Below, in pieces: positions 54,336-64,000 of a DNA stretch of 64,000 nt. The notes beneath the pieces were generated by a model. It saw only the letters and a program-made list of their open reading frames with translations, was not told the origin of the DNA and made no database searches. Each line of letters begins with the position of its first letter. Within the stretch, counting starts at the first letter, position 1. The position numbers and the translations under genes were made by a program. Location: contig NZ_ASWH01000001.1 in NCBI RefSeq assembly GCF_000407545.1, positions 729,501 through 793,500 on the forward strand, read 5' to 3'. The DNA is from Enterococcus gilvus ATCC BAA-350 (GTDB lineage: Bacteria > Bacillota > Bacilli > Lactobacillales > Enterococcaceae).

Positions 54336-56708
54336 CTAGTCGTTTGTTTTTGCGTCGTCGTCTTTGTTTTTAGTACTGGTTTTGTTTCGAGAATTCCAAT
54401 AAGTTTTGTAATCATCGTCATTTCCACCGATACCAAACTCATAAGTATTGTCGGCTGGACCATCTTTAGCCCATAGTGAGGTGGTCTCACCACCCGGTAC
54501 TTGATACGTTGTTCCGTTGTGACTGACCTTGCCAGGTTTCAAGCCAGTAAATTCAGAGACTTTGGTCTGTTTCACATCGCCAGAGAGTTCGAATTTCTCG
54601 TTTTCCCCGAAGACGCTTGGATTTACCTGATAGATTCGTCCTGCGAGATAGGCCATATAGGTCGCCGTGCGATTTCCCGCACCGTCCACCATCGGCTTGT
54701 TGTCGTCTCGCCCAGTCCAAGTACCTAAGGTGATCGTAGGAGTGGAAACGACCAGCCAGTTGTCGGCATAATTATCCGTTGTTCCTGTTTTCCCTACCCA
54801 ATCGGCCGTACTTAGCGGATAATTTACACCGCTTAAGATCGATTTAAATGGCGTCGTGTGCTGTTCATTGATCACACTGCGCATTAAATCATTCATGATT
54901 GAGGCCGTTGCTTTGGAGTAGACTTGAACAGGATTTTCTTTGTGTTTGTAAATCTCTTTCCCGGTACTGTCTGTAATCGAGTCGATCAGGTATCCTTGTT
55001 GATACACCCCGTCATTTGCTAATGTTTGGAACCCATTTACTTCAGTCAGGGTCGAGACTTCTGTCGTTCCTAATGGCGCAGACTCCACGCCCCAGTTGTT
55101 TGAAGTAGGGTAGTTCATCTTCTTCAGATAGTTGTCATAAGCAAATTGATCAGAGCCTTTATTAGTCAGCATGTCTTGATAAACATGATAGGCTGTGATA
55201 TTTGTAGATTGGACCAATGCTTCCCGTGTTGTTTGGAAGGTTTTAGATCCTTTGTTCTCAGCATTTTTCAATTCTTTTCCGGCATTCTCACCATGCTGAT
55301 ACTTCATTGGATAGTCAGCGATCCGCGATTGACTGCCTAGTAGACCTTGATCAATAGCAGGTCCATAGACCAACATCGGTTTGATGGACGAGCCTGCTTG
55401 CCGAACGGTATCGAAGGCATGATTGTTTTGGTTTGTATTGTAATCGCGACTGCCGACGAACCCGTAGATTCGACCGGTTTTGTTGTTCATCATAACTGTT
55501 CCCGGTTCAATCGTTGCACCAGAACCATCGTCAAGATATTGTCCATATTCAGCAACGCCTAATTGCATCGCGTCATAGATGTTCTTGTCGATCGTTGATT
55601 TTACGATCAATCCTTGATTTTGCATTTTGACTTTGGCTTGTTCAACGTAACGATTACGAACTTCTTCTTTGCCGTAATCCGCATCACTGATCCCGTCTTC
55701 TTTGGCCTGCTGCTTAGCAACGATCGTGATTGCTTCATTATAAACGGTGTAGTATAAGAAGCCGTGCTGCTGAACTTCCATGTCTTGTCGAGCTTGGAAA
55801 TCTTTGGACAGATCATAGTTTTTTGCATCGTCATATTCTTTTTTAGAAATCATTTGTTCGCGGTACATATTGAAAAGCACGTCATTTTTCCGAGCCATCC
55901 CTAAAGAAAAATCTTGTTTCAAATCCCCCGTGTTGGTGTAGGGACTGTATACAATCGGACTTTGCGGCAATCCAGCGATAAAGGCAGATTGCGGCAGGTT
56001 TAGATCCTTTGCATGTTTTCCGAAGATCCCAATGGCTGCTTCTTCCACACCAGCAATGTTTTGTCCTTTGTTGTTTCTACCGAAAGGAGAGACGTTCAGG
56101 TAGGCTGTTAGTATCTCGTCTTTGCTCAGATATTTCTCTAAGTCCAATGCTAAGACGATCTCGTTGGCTTTCCGTTTGAAGGACGTCTCGTTGGTCAAAA
56201 CTTGCTGTTTGATCAATTGTTGAGTAAGCGTCGACCCGCCGGAACCAGCTCCGAAGCCGACCACTTCACCAAGCAGCGCACGTACGACAGCCTTTGGAAC
56301 GACCCCGTGGTGTTTATAGAAGTTTTCATCCTCCGTAGCAACCAATGCTTTTTTTACCCATTCAGAGATTTCATCTGAATTAATCTTTTCACGAATGGGG
56401 TCCGCTTGAATCGTCGCCAGTTCCCGATCGTCAGAATAAAGTAGTTTAGATGATTCTGCGATATCGCCAACCTTTTGCTTCATTTCTGATTTTGTCGGTG
56501 TTGGCGTACCTTCAACAAGGTGTGCAAAATACCCAGCTCCAATACCAACTACAAGCATACCGCCTAAGAAAAGCACAACGATCAATCCGAGCAGGAGAGA
56601 CTTGATTACTCGAAGCGAAACATTCAGGGCAAAAGGTCCGCCCAAAGTAGCGTTTGCTCTGCTGTTGCTCTTTTTCGGTTGCTTCTTTATTTTTTTCTTG
56701 TGAGCCAA
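54336..56708 (-). CDS. Class A penicillin-binding protein (PBP2A-like transglycosylase/transpeptidase)
   Basis: About 790 residues. After a basic cytoplasmic tail and one transmembrane helix (about 38-66) comes the GT51 domain, with ATEDENFYKHHG and GGSTLTQQLIKQ. The transpeptidase domain has active Ser in GSSIKPML, SxN in STNI, and KTGTTDN. It ends in a charged Ser/Thr/Asp tail. I prefer TTG 56708, five bases after AGGTGG; a GTG at 56717 would overlap that site. It resembles Firmicute PBP2A/PbpF-type enzymes; the paralogue letter is uncertain. Confidence 0.92.
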   Translation of the reverse strand: MAHKKKIKKQPKKSNSRANATLGGPFALNVSLRVIKSLLLGLIVVLFLGGMLVVGIGAGYFAHLVEGTPTPTKSEMKQKVGDIAESSKLLYSDDRELATIQADPIREKINSDEISEWVKKALVATEDENFYKHHGVVPKAVVRALLGEVVGFGAGSGGSTLTQQLIKQQVLTNETSFKRKANEIVLALDLEKYLSKDEILTAYLNVSPFGRNNKGQNIAGVEEAAIGIFGKHAKDLNLPQSAFIAGLPQSPIVYSPYTNTGDLKQDFSLGMARKNDVLFNMYREQMISKKEYDDAKNYDLSKDFQARQDMEVQQHGFLYYTVYNEAITIVAKQQAKEDGISDADYGKEEVRNRYVEQAKVKMQNQGLIVKSTIDKNIYDAMQLGVAEYGQYLDDGSGATIEPGTVMMNNKTGRIYGFVGSRDYNTNQNNHAFDTVRQAGSSIKPMLVYGPAIDQGLLGSQSRIADYPMKYQHGENAGKELKNAENKGSKTFQTTREALVQSTNITAYHVYQDMLTNKGSDQFAYDNYLKKMNYPTSNNWGVESAPLGTTEVSTLTEVNGFQTLANDGVYQQGYLIDSITDSTGKEIYKHKENPVQVYSKATASIMNDLMRSVINEQHTTPFKSILSGVNYPLSTADWVGKTGTTDNYADNWLVVSTPTITLGTWTGRDDNKPMVDGAGNRTATYMAYLAGRIYQVNPSVFGENEKFELSGDVKQTKVSEFTGLKPGKVSHNGTTYQVPGGETTSLWAKDGPADNTYEFGIGGNDDDYKTYWNSRNKTSTKNKDDDAKTND

Positions 56709-57041
56709 AAAGTCCACCTCATTAGATTCTATTCATTTTAATTATCTGTTGAATTATAGCAAAGTTTTACTTCCATTAACAAGCGGATGCAATGTTTGTA
56801 ATCAAAACTTCAACTAATTGTTAAGTAAAACAAAACAAACATTATTATATTGTTCGGCTTTTGCCATTCGCTCCACCTTTTCGAGAGACAAAACTTCGAA
56901 GAAATCTGGTGAATAGCTTTTATTTCCACGTCTTTTCAGTTAATATGGGAAAGTATAAATCATTATAGGAATGATATGCGTAATGTGCATCTGTTTCACT
57001 TTTTTTAGTGAAAACAGCAATAATAATTAGGAGGACAAAAC
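56709..57041. other. Divergent pbp-tyrS intergenic region
   Basis: About 330 AT-rich bp carry the two divergent promoters. A hairpin CTGTTTCACT/AGTGAAAACAG (56991-57017) sits just before the tyrS ribosome site. There is no T-box signature (GGTGGNACCGCG) and no terminator upstream of tyrS. Confidence 0.55.
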
Positions 57042-58304
57042 ATGCATTCAGACTTTTTTCAAGAACTAAAAGCCCGTGGCTTAATTTTTCAAGTAACCGA
57101 TGAAGCAGCCCTAGAAAAACAATTAAACGAAGAGTCTGTTAAACTATATATCGGCTTTGACCCTACTGCGGACAGCCTGCATATTGGTCATTTACTACCG
57201 ATCTTGACGTTGCGTCGTTTCCAACAAAACGGCCATGTGCCGATCGCGTTGGTTGGTGGTGGTACAGGAATGATCGGGGACCCTTCATTTAAAGATGCAG
57301 AGCGTCAATTGAACACGCTGGATACTGTTCAAAACTGGTCGCAAAGCATTAAAAACCAACTTTCAGGAATCATTGATTTCGAAAATAAAGAAAACCCAGC
57401 GATCGTAGCGAACAACTATGAGTGGTTGGGCGAATTAAAATTGATCGACTTCCTACGTGATGTTGGTAAAAACTTCACGATTAATTACATGATGAGTAAG
57501 GAAAGCGTGAAGCGCCGTATCGAGTCTGGGATTTCATACACGGAGTTTGCGTACCAATTACTGCAAGCCTATGACTTTTATGAGTTAAACAAACGCTATG
57601 GCTGTTTGTTACAATTGGGCGGCAGCGATCAGTGGGGAAATATCACATCAGGGATCGAATTGATTCGTCGTGAAGAAGGCAAACAAGCCTTTGGATTAAC
57701 GATGCCATTGATTACAAAGGCGGATGGAACGAAATTCGGAAAAACTGAAGGCAATGCCGTTTGGTTGGACCCAGAAAAGACTTCTCCTTATGAGTTTTAC
57801 CAATTTTGGATCAATACCGATGATCGCGATGCTGTTAAATTCTTGAAGTACTTCACTTTCTTGAGTTTAGAAGCCATTGAAGCCATCGAAAAAGAATTCA
57901 CAGCGGCTCCTGAACAACGTGCAGCTCAAAAAGCGTTAGCGAAAGAGGTAACGGTCTTAGTTCATGGTGAAGAGGCCTATGATCAAGCCGTGCATATTTC
58001 GGAAGCACTGTTCAGCGGTGATGTGAAGAACTTGAATGCGGAAGAAATTAAACAAGGATTCAAAAATGTTCCGAGCTATGAAGTTCAGTCAGAAGATGAG
58101 TTGAATCTAGTTGAAATACTGCTCACTGCTGGGATCGAGAAATCGAAACGTCAAGCACGAGAAGATATAACCAATGGAGCGATCTACATCAATGGTGATC
58201 GTGTCCAGGATGTGTCTTACACATTAAGCGATGAAGATAAATTGGCAGATGCGTTTGTTGTCGTTCGTCGCGGCAAGAAAAAATATTTTGTTTTACAATT
58301 TTAA
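57042..58304 (+). CDS. tyrS: Tyrosyl-tRNA synthetase
   Basis: A 420-residue class I synthetase charging tRNA-Tyr (a tRNA-Tyr gene is at 10465). HIGH is seen as LHIGHLLP. The KMSKS loop is the TyrRS variant [10 protein letters not shown]. The tyrosine pocket contains YDFYELN and [10 protein letters not shown]. The C-terminal S4-like domain holds [21 protein letters not shown]. The ATG follows AGGAGGAC. Some enterococci have two tyrS genes; the absence of a T-box is notable. Confidence 0.95.
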   Translation: MHSDFFQELKARGLIFQVTDEAALEKQLNEESVKLYIGFDPTADSLHIGHLLPILTLRRFQQNGHVPIALVGGGTGMIGDPSFKDAERQLNTLDTVQNWSQSIKNQLSGIIDFENKENPAIVANNYEWLGELKLIDFLRDVGKNFTINYMMSKESVKRRIESGISYTEFAYQLLQAYDFYELNKRYGCLLQLGGSDQWGNITSGIELIRREEGKQAFGLTMPLITKADGTKFGKTEGNAVWLDPEKTSPYEFYQFWINTDDRDAVKFLKYFTFLSLEAIEAIEKEFTAAPEQRAAQKALAKEVTVLVHGEEAYDQAVHISEALFSGDVKNLNAEEIKQGFKNVPSYEVQSEDELNLVEILLTAGIEKSKRQAREDITNGAIYINGDRVQDVSYTLSDEDKLADAFVVVRRGKKKYFVLQF

Positions 58305-58407
58305 TTATACTCGTGGAAGGGATTGTACCAATTTTTGGAGCAATCCTCTTTCTATGTAGTGATAGGGAAGCGTTTTAGAGCGGCTAATACGGATTAGGAG
58401 TGAGTAT

Positions 58408-59313
58408 TTGAGAGCAGTTTTATTAAACTCATTGGGTTTATTTGGTATTATTTTAATAGGGTATTTAACGAAACGATTGAGCTTGTTTGTGAAGGCTGAC
58501 GGCTCGATGATCTCAAAAATCGTTGTGAATGTGACATTGCCGGCAGCGATCATTGTTAATTTACGAGCTCTTGACGTAGAAAATCAATTGCTATTGCTGA
58601 TCTTAGCAGGAATCTTATTGAATATTGTAATGATCGTGATCGGACATTTCTTTTCAAAAAAACAGGAGCAGGTCGAACGAGAATTCTTGATGTACAGTGT
58701 TTCTGGGTACAATATTGGGAATTTTGCCATTCCATTTGTTCAAAGCTTTATGCCGCAGGCGATCCCGATTTTATCCTTTTTTGATATTGGGAACAGTGTC
58801 ATGCTGGCAGGAGGATCAACAGTCGTGATCGAAGGAATCAGCGGCAGCAATGAAAAGCGGCCAAGTGTGAAAAATGTGATGGGCCGTTTAGGGCGATCAG
58901 TACCGTTTCTTTGCTACTTGATCATGTTGTGCTTACGTATTTTTGAAATTGATCTACCTGCAGCCGTTTTCCAAGTCGTCGAACCGATTGCGAACGCGAA
59001 TACATTTTTATCAATGTTTATGATCGGCTTGTTTCTAGAGCTGCGCTTGCCGAAGAAAGAGTTATCCTTAGTTTGGCGCGTCTTAATAATAAAGTATGCA
59101 GGTGGGATCTTATTAGCGGCTTTGTTCATGTTCCTGCCGCTGCCGACGATCATTAAAGCTGCGTTGTGTCTCGTATCTGTGGGACCGATCACGACATTCG
59201 GCGTGATCAACAGTGTGACCGCGGGAATGCGCGCAGAAGTGGTCGGGTTCACCTCCTCACTCAGCTTTTTGATCAGTTTACCGTTGATGACAAGTTTATT
59301 ATTGGTTCTATAA
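58408..59313 (+). CDS. AEC family (auxin efflux carrier-like) transporter
   Basis: A 301-residue membrane protein with about ten helices in the AEC/BART layout: an N-terminal half ([28 protein letters not shown]) and a C-terminal half (SLFLEL-like [13 protein letters not shown], then [13 protein letters not shown]). Bacterial members carry malate, malonate or similar acids; the substrate cannot be told. The TTG start has GGAG at seven-base spacing. It ends 23 bp before nfo. Confidence 0.87.
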   Translation: MRAVLLNSLGLFGIILIGYLTKRLSLFVKADGSMISKIVVNVTLPAAIIVNLRALDVENQLLLLILAGILLNIVMIVIGHFFSKKQEQVEREFLMYSVSGYNIGNFAIPFVQSFMPQAIPILSFFDIGNSVMLAGGSTVVIEGISGSNEKRPSVKNVMGRLGRSVPFLCYLIMLCLRIFEIDLPAAVFQVVEPIANANTFLSMFMIGLFLELRLPKKELSLVWRVLIIKYAGGILLAALFMFLPLPTIIKAALCLVSVGPITTFGVINSVTAGMRAEVVGFTSSLSFLISLPLMTSLLLVL

Positions 59314-59336
59314 AAATAAAAAATCTGGAGGTTTTT

Positions 59337-60227
59337 ATGTTATTAGGTTCTCATGTAAGTATGAAGGGAAAAGAAATGTTACTAGGGGCGGCGCAAGAAG
59401 CGGCAAGCTATGATGCCTCGACGTTTATGATTTATAGTGGTGCACCGCAAAATACACGCCGCAAACCAGTAGAGGAGATGAATATCCCAGCGGGGGAAGC
59501 ATTCATGAAGGAACATGGATTATCGAATATCGTTATGCATGCACCCTACATCATCAATTTAGGAAATACTAAAAAACCAGAAATGTTTCCATTTGCCGTT
59601 CAATTTCTAAGAGAGGAGATCATGCGTGCAGAAGCCTTAGGGGCGATGCAGATCACGCTGCATCCAGGAGCTCATGTAGGAGCTGGAGAAAAAGCTGGGT
59701 TAGATCAAATCATCAAAGGATTGAATGAAGTGCTGACCAAAGATCAACGCGCGCAAATCGCACTGGAAACCATGGCTGGCAAGGGAACAGAATTAGGGAA
59801 GACGTTTGAAGAGCTGGCATATATTATTGATGGGGTTACATTGAACGAGAAACTTTCTGTTACCTTTGATACGTGTCACACGAACGATGCCGGCTATAAT
59901 GTCAAGGAAGATTTTGATGGTGTATTAGAAGAATTTGATCGTGTGATCGGTTTGGATCGCTTGAAAGTGATCCACGTGAATGATTCAAAAAATCCGATGG
60001 GTTCCCATAAAGATCGTCATGCAAACATCGGTTTTGGAACGATTGGGTTTGATGCGTTAAATAGTATCGTCCACCATGAAAAATTGACAGATTTGGCTAA
60101 AATTCTAGAAACGCCTTATGTTGGGGAAGATAAAAAGAACCAAAAACCACCTTATGGCTTTGAAATCGCGATGTTGAAATCACAAAAATTTGATCCAGAT
60201 TTGTTGGAAAAAATTCAAGCACAATAA
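59337..60227 (+). CDS. nfo: Endonuclease IV
   Basis: A 296-residue AP endonuclease of base excision repair with three zinc sites. Ligand-bearing segments are visible: [46 protein letters not shown] and [20 protein letters not shown]. The ATG at 59337 follows CTGGAGG. A much longer reading into the AEC gene is spurious. Confidence 0.95.
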   Translation: MLLGSHVSMKGKEMLLGAAQEAASYDASTFMIYSGAPQNTRRKPVEEMNIPAGEAFMKEHGLSNIVMHAPYIINLGNTKKPEMFPFAVQFLREEIMRAEALGAMQITLHPGAHVGAGEKAGLDQIIKGLNEVLTKDQRAQIALETMAGKGTELGKTFEELAYIIDGVTLNEKLSVTFDTCHTNDAGYNVKEDFDGVLEEFDRVIGLDRLKVIHVNDSKNPMGSHKDRHANIGFGTIGFDALNSIVHHEKLTDLAKILETPYVGEDKKNQKPPYGFEIAMLKSQKFDPDLLEKIQAQ

Positions 60228-60228
60228 G

Positions 60229-60267
60229 AAAAAGGGGTATGCTCATTAATCGAGCACATCCCTTTTT
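60229..60267. terminator. Bidirectional terminator between nfo and proA
   Basis: An AAAAAGGGGTATGCTC arm pairs with GAGCACATCCCTTTTT (one or two mismatches), with A/T runs on both sides. Confidence 0.82.
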
Positions 60268-60268
60268 G

Positions 60269-61516
60269 CTATTCTCTGATTTGTCCATCACCATAGATGA
60301 TGTATTTACTTGAAGTCAACTGCTCTAGGCCCATCGGCCCGCGAGCATGAAGCTTTTGAGTCGATATACCGATCTCAGCACCAAAGCCGAACTTAAACCC
60401 ATCTGTAAATCGTGTAGACGCATTGATATAGACAGCGGCCGCATCGACTTCTTTTAGAAATTTTTGTCCATTAGAATAACTATCTGTCACGATAGCCTCT
60501 GAATGTTTTGAGTTGTAGTGATTGATATGTTCGATGGCTTCATCAATAGAAGCGACGATTTTTATCGCCAAAATATAATCCAAAAATTCTGTAGACCAAT
60601 CGGATTCCGTCGCCAAATCCGCCTGTTTTAAATATTTCAGCGAATGTGCGTCTCCTCGTAAGGCAACAAGTGGTGTCAGCTCTTTTTCGACCAAGGGTAA
60701 AAAGTCGGCTGCTACCTTTTCATGGACCACCAGTGTTTCAATCGCATTGCAGACAGAAGGGCGTTGCGCCTTTGCATTTTTGACAATTTCAAGAGCCATT
60801 TCTAGTTGTGCAGCCGAATCAACGTACACATGGTTATTGCCAGTCCCTGTCTCAATGACGGGAACTGTCGCACTAGTTTTAACGCGTTGTATCAGGCCTG
60901 AGCCGCCTCGCGGAATCAAGACATCTAGATAGTCATTCAGATGCATCATCTCAGCGGCAACCTCGTGAGAAGTATCGTTGACAAATTGGATCATTGCCGA
61001 GTCCAATTGATGATCGCGCAGTGTCCTTTGCATAAGGGCAACGAGTGCTTGATTTGAAAAGAAAGCTTCTTTGCCGCCACGCAAAATGACTGCATTACCG
61101 GATTTGAAACACAAGCTGGCTGCATCAGTCGTGACATTAGGTCGTGACTCAAAGATGATCCCAATGACTCCTAAAGGGACACGTTGCTGCCCGATCGTTA
61201 ATTGGTCCTCTGTGCGCCACATTTTTTCTACCACACCAATGGGATCAGGTAATTGGGCGACTTGACGGATGCCTTCAGCCATTTCGTTGATTCGTTCTGG
61301 CGTCAAGCGCAGACGATCGATCATAGGATCAGGAATCCCATGGTCTTTCGCCCGATCCAAATCCTGTTGGTTTGCGGATAGAAGAGCAGCACTTTGCTCT
61401 TCTAAATCTTGCGCCATCTGTATCAAAACATCATTTTTTTGCAGGCTTTCTAATTGACTCAATTGTTGAGCCGCTCGCTTGGCCTGCTTTCCTAACGTAT
61501 TCATTAAATTATCCAT
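60269..61516 (-). CDS. proA: Gamma-glutamyl phosphate reductase
   Basis: A 415-residue NADPH-dependent enzyme, the second step of proline synthesis. The catalytic Cys lies in [49 protein letters not shown] and [21 protein letters not shown] are typical, with the last split across the C-terminal block. The ATG at 61516 uses AAGGAGG, which is formed by the last codons of proB, so translation is linked. Confidence 0.95.
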   Translation of the reverse strand: MDNLMNTLGKQAKRAAQQLSQLESLQKNDVLIQMAQDLEEQSAALLSANQQDLDRAKDHGIPDPMIDRLRLTPERINEMAEGIRQVAQLPDPIGVVEKMWRTEDQLTIGQQRVPLGVIGIIFESRPNVTTDAASLCFKSGNAVILRGGKEAFFSNQALVALMQRTLRDHQLDSAMIQFVNDTSHEVAAEMMHLNDYLDVLIPRGGSGLIQRVKTSATVPVIETGTGNNHVYVDSAAQLEMALEIVKNAKAQRPSVCNAIETLVVHEKVAADFLPLVEKELTPLVALRGDAHSLKYLKQADLATESDWSTEFLDYILAIKIVASIDEAIEHINHYNSKHSEAIVTDSYSNGQKFLKEVDAAAVYINASTRFTDGFKFGFGAEIGISTQKLHARGPMGLEQLTSSKYIIYGDGQIRE

Positions 61517-61521
61517 GCAAT

Positions 61522-62322
61522 CTAAGCCTCCTTAAATAATGTTCCGACGTCTACACCTGCTAAGATATCAAAAATTATTCGTGGAGGTTTGCCATTGGCC
61601 AAAACCATCGCGCTGTTAGAGTCTAGGACTCTTTGAGCGGCTCTCAATTTACTAGCCATGCCACCTGTGCCAAAGCGACTGCCTTCACCGCCTGCTTGTT
61701 CCATCAACGTTTGATTGATCGTTGAAATGGTCGAGTATAGGACGGCTTGCTTGTTTTTTGAAGGATTATCAGAATAAAAGCCGTCAATGTCGCTTAACAT
61801 GATCAAGACATCCGCGTCCATCAATTGCGCGACGATCGCTGACAATTCATCATTGTCCCCAAATTTTCTTGTGTGGTCCATTTCGTCGACCGCGACGGTA
61901 TCGTTTTCGTTGATAATAGGAACGATTCCCATTGAAAGCAACTGCTCCAATGTGTTGATTACATTTTTGCGACTCTCAGGAAAGTCTACGACGTCACGTG
62001 TCAATAAAACTTGCGCAGTCTGCTGACTATAAACTAAGAAGCGCTGATTATAGATGTGCATCAGCTCAGATTGCCCGACCGCCGCAACCGCTTGTTGTAT
62101 TGGAATGTCTTGCGGACGTTCTGGAATACTGAGTTTGTCCATCCCAACACCGATGGCGCCGGATGAAACTAATATTATTTCTTTCCCTTGATTACAAAGG
62201 TCAGTGAGTACAAATGCTAATTGATCAATACCAGCAAAATTGATCTTGCCGTTTGGATGGATCAAGGAACTCGTCCCGATCTTCACCACGATCCGATTCA
62301 CGGATCTTAAAAAGTCTCTCAT
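61522..62322 (-). CDS. proB: Glutamate 5-kinase, short form without PUA domain
   Basis: A 266-residue amino-acid kinase that phosphorylates glutamate, the first step of proline synthesis. [43 protein letters not shown] and [10 protein letters not shown] cover the substrate and ATP sites. The C-terminal PUA domain of E. coli ProB is absent, as usual in Lactobacillales. The ATG follows GAAGAGGTG. proA starts 5 bp after its stop. Confidence 0.94.
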   Translation of the reverse strand: MRDFLRSVNRIVVKIGTSSLIHPNGKINFAGIDQLAFVLTDLCNQGKEIILVSSGAIGVGMDKLSIPERPQDIPIQQAVAAVGQSELMHIYNQRFLVYSQQTAQVLLTRDVVDFPESRKNVINTLEQLLSMGIVPIINENDTVAVDEMDHTRKFGDNDELSAIVAQLMDADVLIMLSDIDGFYSDNPSKNKQAVLYSTISTINQTLMEQAGGEGSRFGTGGMASKLRAAQRVLDSNSAMVLANGKPPRIIFDILAGVDVGTLFKEA

Positions 62323-62580
62323 GTTTCCACCTCTTCACTTAGCCACCAGCGAGGAAGATATTGTTTTGGATTTTATCATATTCTAATTAATATTTCATCA
62401 ATTATTTACGAATTCTCGGTTTTTTTTATTTATCTGGGACTTAAGAAATCTAACACGCTTTATTTTTTTATCATTTAAAAAAATTGGATTCTTTATAAAA
62501 CAAGCGATAAGATTGAAATAAAATTCCACTTAGGCATTTGAAGTTCATTAAAACGGCTTTTCTTTTGTGAGCTCTTCTAG
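62323..62580. other. Divergent proB-yneF intergenic region
   Basis: About 260 AT-rich bp holding the two divergent promoters; no ORF, riboswitch or terminator recognised. Confidence 0.5.
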
Positions 62581-62619
62581 TAAAATGTATGAGAATGTGT
62601 CAGGAAAGGAGCGGTGAAA

Positions 62620-62838
62620 ATGGTATCAACTGGAATCGTAGTATTGATCGCAGTAATCGCTGCACTATTAGGTGCTGTCGGCGGTTTCTTCTTAGCTCGT
62701 AAATATATGCAAGACTATTTCAAAAAGAATCCTCCAATCAATGAGGATATGTTGCGCCAAATGATGATGTCGATGGGTCAAAAGCCTTCAGAGAAAAAGA
62801 TTCGTCAAATGATGCAGCAAATGAAAAACCAACAGTAA
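62620..62838 (+). CDS. YneF family protein (UPF0154)
   Basis: A 72-residue protein with one N-terminal membrane helix (about 4-25, [18 protein letters not shown]) and a cytoplasmic tail with the family signature [24 protein letters not shown] (recognised in two parts) and repeated Gln/Met near the end. The function is unknown. The ATG at 62620 has AAAGGAG eight bases upstream; a GTG two codons earlier is too close. Confidence 0.9.
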   Translation: MVSTGIVVLIAVIAALLGAVGGFFLARKYMQDYFKKNPPINEDMLRQMMMSMGQKPSEKKIRQMMQQMKNQQ

Positions 62839-62844
62839 TTTTGA

Positions 62845-62881
62845 AAGGACAATCGTCGTTTGATGATTGCCCTTCTTTTTT
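62845..62881 (+). terminator. yneF terminator
   Basis: AAGGACAATC pairs with GATTGCCCTT (one mismatch) and is followed by CTTTTTT. Confidence 0.82.
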
Positions 62882-63049
62882 GATTAGCACTGAAAAGAAT
62901 CGCCAAAACAAATCTGCTGGAGCAAAGTCGCGTGAATCTTTTATAGGCACGGCTGATGAAGAAAAGCATGTAATTACTAAAAGTAAGCAGATTTGTCGAC
63001 AGAACATATTCTGGGTTGTAAAGTAAAGGCGAACGGGAGGAATGTCTGA

Positions 63050-63964
63050 ATGTATGATGTAATTATTATCGGCGCGGGTCCAGCAGGGATGACCGCAGCC
63101 TTATATGCTTCACGATCGAACTTAAAAGTTCTTTTAATTGAACGTGGTGCGCCAGGCGGACAAATGAACAATACCGCTGAAGTAGAAAATTACCCGGGAT
63201 TTGAATCGATCATGGGTCCAGAACTTGCGATGAAGATGTATGACGGTGTCTCGAAATTCGGGACTGAAAATGCCTATGGAATTGTCCAAGATATCAAAGA
63301 TCACGGGGATTACAAAGAAGTCATCACGGAAGAACAAAGCTACGAAGCAAAAACAATCATTATTGCGACAGGCTGTGTCCATCGGAAATTGGGTGTGCCT
63401 GGAGAAGAATCTTTTGCTGGCCGCGGTGTATCTTACTGTGCGGTTTGTGATGGTGCCTTTTTCCGCAACAAACGTTTGATCGTTGTTGGCGGTGGCGATT
63501 CAGCAGTTGAAGAGGCGATCTACTTAACTCGCTTTGCCTCTGAGGTCGTTATTGTTCACCGTCGGGATGAATTGCGAGCACAAAAAATTATTCAAGACCG
63601 TGCGTTTGCAAATGAAAAAATCTCATTTATTTGGGACAGCGTTGTAGAAGAAATCGTCGGAAACGAGATGGTGGTGACAGGTGCGCAAATCCGTAACGTT
63701 AAAACGGAGGAAGTTCATTTGGAACCAGCGGATGGTGCCTTCATTTATGTAGGATTGGAACCATTGACAGAACCGTTTAAAGCTAGCGGGATCACCAATG
63801 CTGCTGGATGGATCGAAACAGATCCTGAAATGAAGACGAAAATCCCTGGTGTTTTCGCTATCGGCGATGCACGTGAAAAGGATCTGCGTCAAATCACGAC
63901 GGCTGTTGGTGAAGGCGGGATCGCAGGCCAACAAGTCTATAAATACATTGAAGCACAAGATTAA
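63050..63964 (+). CDS. trxB: Thioredoxin reductase
   Basis: A 304-residue FAD/NADPH enzyme reducing thioredoxin. The FAD motif is GAGPAGMTAALYA, the redox-active disulfide CAVC lies in GVSYCAVCDGAFF, the NADPH motif is GGGDSAVEEAIYL, and the C-terminal FAD-binding GVFAIGDAREKDLRQI is present. The ATG follows GGGAGGAAT. Its terminator is not within the last 36 bases. Confidence 0.96.
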   Translation: MYDVIIIGAGPAGMTAALYASRSNLKVLLIERGAPGGQMNNTAEVENYPGFESIMGPELAMKMYDGVSKFGTENAYGIVQDIKDHGDYKEVITEEQSYEAKTIIIATGCVHRKLGVPGEESFAGRGVSYCAVCDGAFFRNKRLIVVGGGDSAVEEAIYLTRFASEVVIVHRRDELRAQKIIQDRAFANEKISFIWDSVVEEIVGNEMVVTGAQIRNVKTEEVHLEPADGAFIYVGLEPLTEPFKASGITNAAGWIETDPEMKTKIPGVFAIGDAREKDLRQITTAVGEGGIAGQQVYKYIEAQD

Positions 63965-64000
63965 CATATGAGTATAGTCGACTAAACAGTCGGCTGTGAT

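Noticed and set aside
60747..61457. Plus-strand open frames within proA
   Set aside because: They are antisense shadows of a full-length, motif-complete proA.

Overview
The window reads as core chromosome of a low-GC Firmicute of the order Lactobacillales, and the gene order points to Enterococcus. Three arrangements support this. The run comF-hpf-secA-prfB-ftsEX-(pst)-liaXYZ-hprK-lgt-gpsA-galU is one. The pepQ/ccpA divergent pair is another. The third is a liaX-liaY-liaZ set, which is characteristic of enterococci. Base composition looks higher than E. faecalis, so a casseliflavus/gallinarum-type species is possible, but this is a guess. No prophage, transposase, CRISPR array or rRNA was seen.

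Layout. 1-4.4 kb: end of the F-ATPase operon (atpD, atpC), a DUF1146 protein, murA, an EpuA-type small membrane protein and yidD. 4.7-10.1 kb: branched-chain amino acid ABC transporter livJHMGF followed by a CBS-ACT regulator. 10.1-11.2 kb: DUF2969 gene, tRNA-Tyr, tRNA-Gln and a small basic ORF. 11.2-16.2 kb: a TetR regulator divergent from a 1413-residue fused 2-hydroxyacyl-CoA dehydratase activase/dehydratase-like protein. 16.4-26.8 kb: GntR regulator, YigZ, a DUF7662-like protein, comFA-comFC, hpf, secA, prfB with its programmed frameshift, and ftsEX. 27-29.4 kb: a guanidinium-exporter-type SMR gene behind an attenuator-like leader, a GNAT and cardiolipin synthase. 29.5-36.9 kb: phosphate uptake genes pstS, pstC, pstA, pstB1, pstB2 and phoU. 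An AraC-VOC-Cdd1 cassette separates pstS from pstC, and a 152-bp tandem repeat array lies between the two pstB genes.

37-45.4 kb: liaXYZ behind a good LiaR box, hprK, lgt, gpsA, galU, a TetR gene, and DUF948 and YtxH envelope proteins. 45.5-52.6 kb: pepQ divergent from ccpA, then treR divergent from treP-treA. 52.6-56.7 kb (minus strand): queT with a structured leader, an SDR translationally coupled to a DUF2829 (Tad2-like) protein, and a class A PBP. 57-64 kb: tyrS, an AEC-family carrier, nfo, proBA (minus strand), YneF and trxB.

Themes. HprK and CcpA, the two ends of carbon catabolite control, are both here. cre-like sites precede ccpA, treP and possibly livJ. Envelope-stress and lipid functions (LiaXYZ, cardiolipin synthase, Lgt, PBP, MurA) are concentrated. 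The items least explained by standard annotation are the pst tandem array, the putative ligand-sensing leaders of the SMR and queT genes, the fused Fe-S activase with duplicated cysteine pairs, and the SDR/DUF2829 pair.
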